From Diabrotica undecimpunctata (taxonomy: Eukaryota; Arthropoda; Insecta; Coleoptera; Chrysomelidae), in contig NC_092808.1 in the NCBI RefSeq assembly GCF_040954645.1, forward strand, positions 13,693,883 through 13,757,882: a stretch of DNA of 64,000 nt, given 5' to 3'. A model generated the notes under the pieces. The model searched no databases. It saw only the letters and a list, made by a program, of their open reading frames with translations, and was not told the DNA's origin. Position numbers and translations under genes: made by a program. The first letter of the stretch is position 1, and the number at the start of each line of letters is the position of its first letter. This document shows, one piece after another, positions 48,501 through 57,500 of this stretch.

Positions 48501-51500
48501 TCAAAATACTTATCACAATCTCACGATTGTTGACGACACAAGAATATGCGCAGGAGGAAGTGCAAAAAACAATGCCTCCAACGCTTGCAAAGGGGACAGC
48601 GGCGGACCTTTGCAAGTTCAAGAGACTGTACCAGGTCTTGGACCAAGGTTAGTATATTATCTAAATAATTTACAAAAAGTACTTTTATAAAATTGTGATT
48701 TTTTGTATTATTTTTATCAGATTTTATTCGGACATTTGACAGTTACCGGGATCGTATTTCGCTGTCCCGGTGGAACATTAACGTAACTGCAAAATTTATC
48801 AAAAATAAGTTTATGTCATCATTGGGTCCAAACTTGGTTACCCAATTCGTCAGATTATTATCAGACGTGGTGTTCAGCTTTTAGCCACCAGGGAGCAGAT
48901 GCGTTATATTTGAAAAATCAACCGATCTCGGAGAAACAATGACAGAATGTATAGTTGTGCTTTGATAGGTCGAGTATGTGCTTGTACCTACGGTGCTACA
49001 TTGACGCAATTGTATTTTATGTTATTGTTGCTCTAAGATTTTTTCACAAATACGCAGAAACATTGACGTAACTGTATTCTGTGTCATTTTTCATCTAGAT
49101 TTTTCCTTATTGTGAGGCAACATTAACATAAGTGCATTTTATGTAAGTAACATATACACCAAGATCCCCAAACACCAACACTTGGTAATGGTCTCTTACT
49201 CAAGAAGGGAAAAAAAGACAAAGGAATGTGGATAATTGGTTAAAAGAAAAGAAAAAAAACTTAAGAATTCTAGACAGGGGTATACTTCTAGAACAGGAAA
49301 ACCTGTAGCTGCTAAAAAAATGGGACCTGTGTGTACCGACAAATGCCGTTTGAAATGTCCAAATAGGGTATCTGAAAAGCTGAGAGAGACACAGTTTAAA
49401 AAGCATTGGGCATTAGGGCCCTCGCAAAGACAGCGAGATATTTTGGCTTCTTATATTCAGCCACTTTTTATTGAGCTACCGACGTATTTCTACATCAAAA
49501 ACCACTCCCAGAAATACAAATTGTGCATTTTTCATTACAGGCAAGGGAAAACAAGAACGGTTATGTAAGACGTTTCTCATTAATACTTTTAAAATAACTG
49601 AAAAAGCTATTCGCTCTATAATTAAAGCAGTTTCAAGTGAAAAAACTACTATTATACCAGAAGATAAACGTGGGAAGCACGACAGTCACAAGAAAATAAG
49701 TGACAAAATTTTGGATTCTGTTCGTCTTCTTCTTCTTCTTCACGTGCCATATCAGAATTATCCGACATTGGCGATCACCATTACGAAGGCTTCTAGATTT
49801 TCTGCAAAATGGAATAATTATGTTCGTAGCCATATAAATTCAATTCCACGAATTGAAAGTCACTCTCTTCGAAGTGATTCCTCGGGACAATACATAGACG
49901 TTGGTTTAATTATTGCGGAACTTCACAGGAACTATATAAAGGAACGGAAAAAAGCAAAAGAAGAAGAGTCAGCAACTAATCCAGTAACTTCATTATGCTT
50001 CATTGCATGAGGTGTTAAGTAAAATAATTTTATATTTTTGGTTCTCCTGAAAAGTTACTCTTTTGTAGTTGCATCATTGTTCCACCGGGACAGCGATTTG
50101 CTAAATGTGCACTTGTTAGAAAATTATAATGGTATTTCATTGCAATTTCGATTTATCAAATTTAGGAGGTTGGCAAATAACCCAATCATCATGAGTATTT
50201 CAATTCTTTGCTTTATACTCAAATTAGTTTCTACTTAAAATTATTTCTAAGCAATAATACAGAATATTCACGAATTAATACAATTATTGTACTACTTATG
50301 TTATTGAACGTTACTAAAAATAATTTTACAGTATACCAAAAACTAGAAGTAGGCTACTTTTTTGCAATTGATAATAAATACTTTATTTTTTAAGCGCATA
50401 TTTTTCAAATTATATCCATTAGACCCGAGTACTATACTTTTTTGAAATCAGCTTATTTTTATCGATCTAAAAATGTCCTAAAATACAGGGTGTTACATTT
50501 AAAAAAAGTGTCGATGACGTCATCACTGTAATGTGTATTACCTTGTATAATGAAATTTTATTGTAAAATGTAGAATATTCAATTTAAAAATCGACATGTT
50601 TTAGATATTTTTAAAAAGGCTTTTCATTTAGGAAATATCGAATTTATTCCACACTTTATGGACACACTGTATAATGTACACAACAGCCGAATGCATCTGC
50701 TGGTGTCCGGGCTCCTGTCTTACAGAGACTACATTATAATGCACAGCCTAGGTTTGGCGTGATTGGTTGGTGGGCGGGTCCCAATTTAAAAATTGGCGGG
50801 TTTCATGTTTATTAAAATGAGAATATTGAGGTATTGTGACACAGTATATCGCTAAAGAATTTATTAGCAATATACAGAGTAGCAATATACTGTGGTATTA
50901 GTACAAAGCGGATGATATTCACATTTTAGGATTAAGCTGGCTATTACAGTTTTATTAGAAATGTAATTATTTTTTCTTTTGAGATTATGTAGGTAAAATT
51001 AAATTCTGACTTGTGTTTTTTTTATTTTGATATGCTAGTGATGTTTTTTTTTTTATTAGATATATAGATATTGTTTTAATTTTTTTGATTAGGTAATTTT
51101 TTTTATTAAGATTTAGAGGTTCTTCTTATTATTTTTATTTCTAGAACATTCATTAACATTATTATTCTCGTTAGCTTTCTCAATGTGGGATCGGCTTCTC
51201 TAATTATTTTCCTGTAAACTTTTCTGTTCTCTTCCAGGGACTAAGTACCTCTCCGCTTTTTCTCTGAGATTATGGTTTTTCAGAAACATGCAACTACTGT
51301 TCATCCCCTTTTTTACTGCCCTACATTCAGTACCATACATCATAGCTGGTCTAAAAACAGTCCTATACAATTACCTTTTAGTTTTCTTGGTACCTTTTTT
51401 ATCACACATCATTCAATTTGCCTCTTTCCTTTACCTTTAATTGAAGTATTATAAATAAAACGGTAATACCGATCCTAAAAGCCGAAAAGTTATTATCTTT

Positions 51501-54500
51501 TGTGAGTTCTTGTCTATTCAAGCCAACTACTCTATCTGGACTTGAAATATCATCTTTAAAAGAATATTCTAAATATTTTGTTTTTATCCAACTTAATTTT
51601 AATCATTTTTCATTAAGGACCTGTCTCCGCTATCTATACCAAGGAGGTTCAGTTGTTATCTAATCCAGCACAAATGAGAATAAATATGGGCGAAACCCAT
51701 ATTCATACAATTGTTCATACTATTTTCACACAAAATTGGCCAGTTTCACCTACAATTGTATCGTTCTAACACTATAATAGTTATTCTAACTATATATAGT
51801 AGTTCTAACACTATTATAGTTGTTACTTGCTCATACTCCACTCACATATTCAGCCGGCACTCCTTTCCTACTAAATCTCTGCCACAGTAGGTTTCTAATA
51901 ACTTCATCACGTGCTTTGTCAAGATTCATAATACTATGTGCAAGTCTATCTCTTTCACACTAAATTGTTAAATTAGCTGTTTTATAATAAAAATTGCTGA
52001 TGTAGACCTGCCTCCTTACATAAATCCAAATTGACATTTATCCGTTTTCATTTTTTAGAACACTGAAATATGTTAGATTTCACCACAAATGTAGGATAAT
52101 AAAAAGATATATTGTGAATCGAGTACTATAAAAAATTGTCATTGTCAACAAAATGAAGCAGAGGTTTACTGGAAATAACTATTGCAAACCAAATAAAACA
52201 CTAAACAGCTAAGTTTAAAATATCTTTATTCTTTATTAAAAATCTGGAAAATCAAAGGAGGGGGGGCCGTTATTGGTGCAATGGCGAAGGAAAACCCCTC
52301 TAAACCTCGCCTAGGGCCCAGTACATCTCGATTTAAAAATACGATTCTAATATAAAAACCTACAAATATAACATCATTATAACATCATTACTTAACACAG
52401 CTTTAAAATTCAGGCCTAAACTAAGCATTTATACATATATTTTATGAAATTTTACTACATATATTACTAATTGTCGCTGGATTTAACCCTCGGGAATGAG
52501 GGAAGGTGGTCCAGTCGCACTATCCATAGCTATGTTGGACCGGACCATATAGGGATCACGGTCCGTGGACATATAGGTTATATATGAACCCTAGCTAGCG
52601 GGAAAAATACCTTTATTAAAATACAATTAAATGTTTATAACAAGTAAGAATCTGCAATAAAAGTTGATTAGAATTATAACTAAGAATCTGCAAAGAAAGG
52701 GGTTAGATATCTTAATACTAAGAATCTGAAAATAAAGTGTTAATTAGTCTTAGAACTAAGAATATGTAAAAGGAGGTCGTTAGTTATGACACCTAAGACT
52801 AATTAATGCAAAAAGCAAGAAAAAGTAAAATTTGAAAAAAGTGAAAATTTTTCTAAGTCCAATAATTTCGGGAAACAAAAGTTATTTAAAATTGTCAGAT
52901 TTTCTTGAAAATGCGAAATTTCTGTCTGTCGTAGTGCCTCCGAGACTAATCAACAAAGACATGCAACAAAATATAAACAAATAAAAAGTTAATCACAAAT
53001 TTCGTATTAAAAATTTCGAGTTTCGATTTCCTAAGTCGAAAAAGACCTGAAAAGTAAAAATAATCCTGAAACTGAAAAAGTTATTTTTGTAGTAAAAATG
53101 TTTCAAAGTCCCAAAACAGTATATAAATATCAGAAAAATAATCTTAAGTTATTTTTAACCTGAAAAAGAAATAAAATATTCGAAATATTTTCGAAGTTCC
53201 TAAAAGAGAAAATAATGTTAGCAAAATACGTCTAAGTTATTTTCGGGCTGAAAATATTTCAGAGTCCCAAAAGATAAAATAAATATAAAATTATTATAAT
53301 TTTTCTAAGTTAAATTAATAACCTTAGAGAGATACCTCAATTGTCATTTTAATAAACATGAAACCCAAGGTTAGTAGATGTCTACTTACATGAAACCCAC
53401 CAATTTTTAAATTGGGACCCACCCACCAACCAATCACGCCAAACCTAGGCTGTGCATTATAATGAAGTCTACTTTACAGCGCCGTCTACAATATCATTTT
53501 TGAAGAATTTACAAAGAAAATTAATTAACAGCTTACGATATGCAGATGAAACTGTGATCATTGAAACGAACATATAAGACCTGCAACATTTATTCGAAAG
53601 TTTAATTATGAATAGTGCTGAAATTAGAATTACTATAAACGTTAAGAAATGAAATATATGCTAATTACAAAAAAAAAACAAAATATACATCACATATTTA
53701 CAATAAATGGTAAAGTGTAAAGTAGAACAATATCAATTACTATTTTAATGTTAATGAGCCACAATTGAAGTTTCAAGTAAGTTTATTAACGTTTTAATTT
53801 CCACTTCGAAAATCGTTCTCAAAATACAAACATTAATAAAAAAAAATAAAGTTTATTTTTGTTATTTGGTGAAAAATGCTTCTAATAATTTAATTTTATC
53901 TGACTCATTTATATTGACAATTCAGACATATTGTATTATAGAATTTAAAGTAGACGACTTTAAAATGATATTGCCAATATTGCTGAGTTGCGAAAAATAC
54001 CAGTACCTACTGGCGAACTTTCATCAATAAAACCAATGATCATACTGCAGAAATAAACAAGCGAATAGAGGTTGCCAGATTAGCATTATACAAAAGGAAC
54101 CACTCCTAACTTAAAGAAATCTTAATTTGGAAATTAGACTAAGTAATATATTTTTATTATCTGATACCTACCCATTATCATATACCCAGATACCTACGGT
54201 ATCAAATGGATTAAGCTCTGGTGGGACTCGTTATCGAACCCTAGGTGACTTAGGTATGCTGAAATATCTACCAAAAATCTGCACGTCACGAGGAATACAT
54301 TTTTCTGCATGGCATTATAGAGATGTTCGTTTAGACCCAGGTGTTTTATGTTCTCTAAGAGGTTTTTGGGAATAACATCAGTAGTAGATAGAATAATGAG
54401 TATTTTCCATTCACCATTGTCTCCTGATTTGTATTTCTAGATCTCTGTACTTCGCGATATTTTCGTTATATTTAACATGCAAATTATTGGTGTTGAGTAT

Positions 54501-57500
54501 CACCACATCAAGAAGTGTAGTTAGCCTAGTAAGTGTATTGATTAGTATGAGATCCGGTCTATTATGTGCCACTGGTTGGTTTGTGAGCACAATACAGTCC
54601 CAGTATAGCATGTAGATATCATTTTCAAGCATTTTGTCAGGGACGTATTGATAATAAGGAAGATGGTTGGTTCGGTCACAGTTTGTCTTACCTTGGTGGG
54701 TAATCCTTCCTACTGAGTCACGGCGTTCTTTATAATCAGTACCGACAAACGCCTGGCAGTCTCCGGTAAGATGATGGATGGTTTCTTGGGTTTGGCATCC
54801 ATATCGGCATTTGTCATTTTGGACTTGAAGATCTTTAAGTAATTTTTAGTTGGAATAACCTGATCCTGAATGGCAAGTATTAAACACTCAGTCTCGGAAA
54901 ACCTCTTTCCTGATGCCAACCAATAGTTCAACGCTGCATTGTCGACATATTCTTGGCTGATCTCATAGAGATGTTGCCCATGCAGAGATTTACTCATCCA
55001 GGTGCTCATTTTTTATTACTTAGTCAGGTGGTTTATGCGCATTTCTTGTTCCCTCAGTTTAAGCGGCACTGTATCATCTACTGCGCAAATTGCTTGATGT
55101 AAAGTAGATGTTTATCCAGTTTTGGATAACCTGTTTATCCAGTTGCTCACCTATGTCTCACCTAAATACATATGTTATTTTGAGAAGTGTTCTTACTTTC
55201 CGCTAAAGACTCTCTATATCCGTTTTTGACCATTTTGTAATACGAAATGAGTAGCTCAGCGCGGAACATGTGTACGTATTTAATGCCTTAAACAAATTTT
55301 TACTATTAAGATATGACCGATTTAGTTGTCTTACTCTTCGTACGAACTCCGAAGTTAGTTCGGTTTTCATTTGTTTATGGTCAATTTTCCGCGCTTTCTT
55401 CACTCCGAGATATTTGTACATATAATTTCCACCCATTGTCTTGATGTTTTGGCCATCTTGCATATCGAAACCTCCCGGCTAAACCTTTTCTCTGACTATA
55501 TTTAGTATACGGCACTTGTCTAGTCCAAAATGGATACTAATATCATTTGAGAAAGTTTCTACAGTTTTTAGCATCTGATCTAGGTGGTTTCGAGTGGCAG
55601 CCATTAATTTTAAATCATTCATATACAACAGATAATTAAACAGTATTGTTATTTTTTATGCTAAAACCTGAGTCAGTGGAGCAGCTGAGATAGTGGGTTC
55701 ATCGCTAAATAGAATCAAAGAGGACTCAACAAGTCCCCTTTGAAAAGGCCCCGGTTAATTGGGATATCCTCAGTTTCGATGTTATTTTCACCGGGTATTT
55801 GAAGGTAAATTTTAGTCTTTCACTCCGTCATTATATACTTTAAAAAGGTCACTATATTATCATCGACTTTATGTATGTTCAATATATCTATAAGCCATTC
55901 ATGCGGTACTGAATCAAAAGCCCTCTTGTATCAATAAAGGCGGTGAAAAGGTTTCGTTTTTTGGTGTATGCCTGGTTGGAAATGACTGAGTCGATAAGTT
56001 GTTCTTTGCAGCCCATTGAAACTTTAGCACATCCTTTCTGTTGAGTCTATATGATGTTGTTTAAATAACAGTGTTGGTAGATACGCTGGGCTACACAGGA
56101 TGTAACCAATTTGTACAAAGTTGGACGACAAGTAATTTGGTGTTATTTTGATCCTTAGGTATTAGATAAACTGAGAATATTTGAGCGCAAAATACTAAGG
56201 AAGATATTTGGACCAACCCAATGCAGCGATGGTTCGTGGAGAATTAAAATGAATCACGAGCTGGATGAACTAATGCAGAGCGCAGATATTGTCAGATTTG
56301 TAAAGTCACAAAGACTAAACTGGCTTGGTCACCTAGAAAGAATGCCAGATAATCGAGCTGTAAAAGTAGTCCAGAGATGGAAGCCCCAAGGAAACAGAAC
56401 AAGAGGAAGGCCCCGTAAAAGATGGATAGACGACGTAGAGAGGGATCTTAAAACCATGAACATCAGGCAGTGGCGAAGGAAAGTATCCGACAGGGCAGAA
56501 TGGAAGAACATTGTTAAGCAGGCCAAGACTCACAAAGGGTTGTAGCGCCATTAGAAGAAGAAGGTATTAGATAAGTGGTTCCTGCGTAAGAAATTGTGGT
56601 ATATACTGCGAATTAGAACTAGCATGATTAATTAATACTGTTAAAAGCTCGTGTATACTCCAAAACTTCTTTAGCCAAAAGTTTTGAACTCTGTCTGGTC
56701 CAGAAGATTTCCAGTTATGAAGCACTTTGATAATGTCCGGGACTTCTTCAGTAATGAAAGGTTCATAGGGACTATTACTGTAGTGTTGACAGTTGTTCCT
56801 CGTATCTTTAATCCATCCAGCATTGTTGTTGAGTATCTGGCGTCGAAAGTTGGTTTTCTCAAAACTCAAGAATTTAATTTCTGTACAATACAGTGGAATT
56901 TAATTTTCTATCGAAAGCTTTCTCTGCCTGTTCAAAAAGTATATTGTCAAATTTTCGGTTGTTTTTCAATATTATTATAAATATTATTATTTCAATATTA
57001 TTATTAAAAAAAATCAAGGCTTTCGAACTCTGCTTATACCGCAGATTATTAGAAATATAATGGACTAAAAGAATTACAAATAAAGTTGTTAAAGTAACAA
57101 AACTAATCTCCACTATACAAACAAGAAAAATGTAAAACCTAGACCACGTCATAAGGGGGAAAAACATTAAATTTTAAAACTCATAGTCTTAAATACAAAA
57201 AAAAAATCAAGGAAGAAGATCTGTTGGCCGAAGGCAGGATTCTTAGTTGAAGAATCTGAAGACCTGCATTTGAAGATTGCAGTTGAACATCTGCATTGGT
57301 ATTTGTTTAGAGCAACAAGATCAACAATAAAAATAGCCATTATGATTAACAACCTCCGTAGGGTGACGGCACTCTAAGAAGAATCCTGGCAGATCTATTC
57401 TAATCGAAGATCAAGTTGGTTTTGATTTCAAGATTTAAAAAAAGATTCAAGAGGAATTCGAAGCTCTCCATGCGAAAACGAAATTTTGTAGAAAGACCTG

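Larger units (their letters stand above)
50732..53464. mobile_element. Foldback-like element with long inverted ends
   Basis: 50732-50834 and 53332-53464 are inverted copies at about 90 percent or better by eye (core CATTATAATGCACAGCCTAG and GGTTGGTGGGCGGGTCCCAA). The right copy has an extra 30-odd bases, a partial internal duplication around 'CATGAAACCCA'. The interior of about 2.5 kb has no transposase. It contains a LINE fragment (51130-52060), a degenerate tandem array with unit about 45 bases around AACTAAGAATCTGCAAA (52636-52780), and another at about 53080-53320. Resembles foldback or large MITE elements; the superfamily is undetermined. Confidence 0.75.
54400..56900 (-). mobile_element. 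R2-like LINE (reverse transcriptase and C-terminus), split by a LINE
   Basis: From 56869 downwards: '[20 protein letters not shown]' then '[18 protein letters not shown]'. After the nested LINE: 'QQKGC', 'CKEQLID', '[18 protein letters not shown]' (about 55925-55870) and '[13 protein letters not shown]' (about 55760-55720, [11 protein letters not shown]). 'CRILN'-like sequence follows near 55510, then the thumb '[20 protein letters not shown]' (55420-55360) and the C-terminal '[20 protein letters not shown]' (about 54980-54920) with '[15 protein letters not shown]'. This style matches R2-type proteins in insects and cnidarians; clade assignment is tentative. Several stops and shifts. Confidence 0.72.

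Noticed and set aside
50485..50700. MITE beginning ACAGGGTGTTACA
   Set aside because: The motif resembles common insect MITE ends, but I could not find the matching inverted end or duplication.
54127..54375. Novel 82-residue protein
   Set aside because: No motif, no supporting context, and it lies between transposon fragments; kept only as an unassigned frame.
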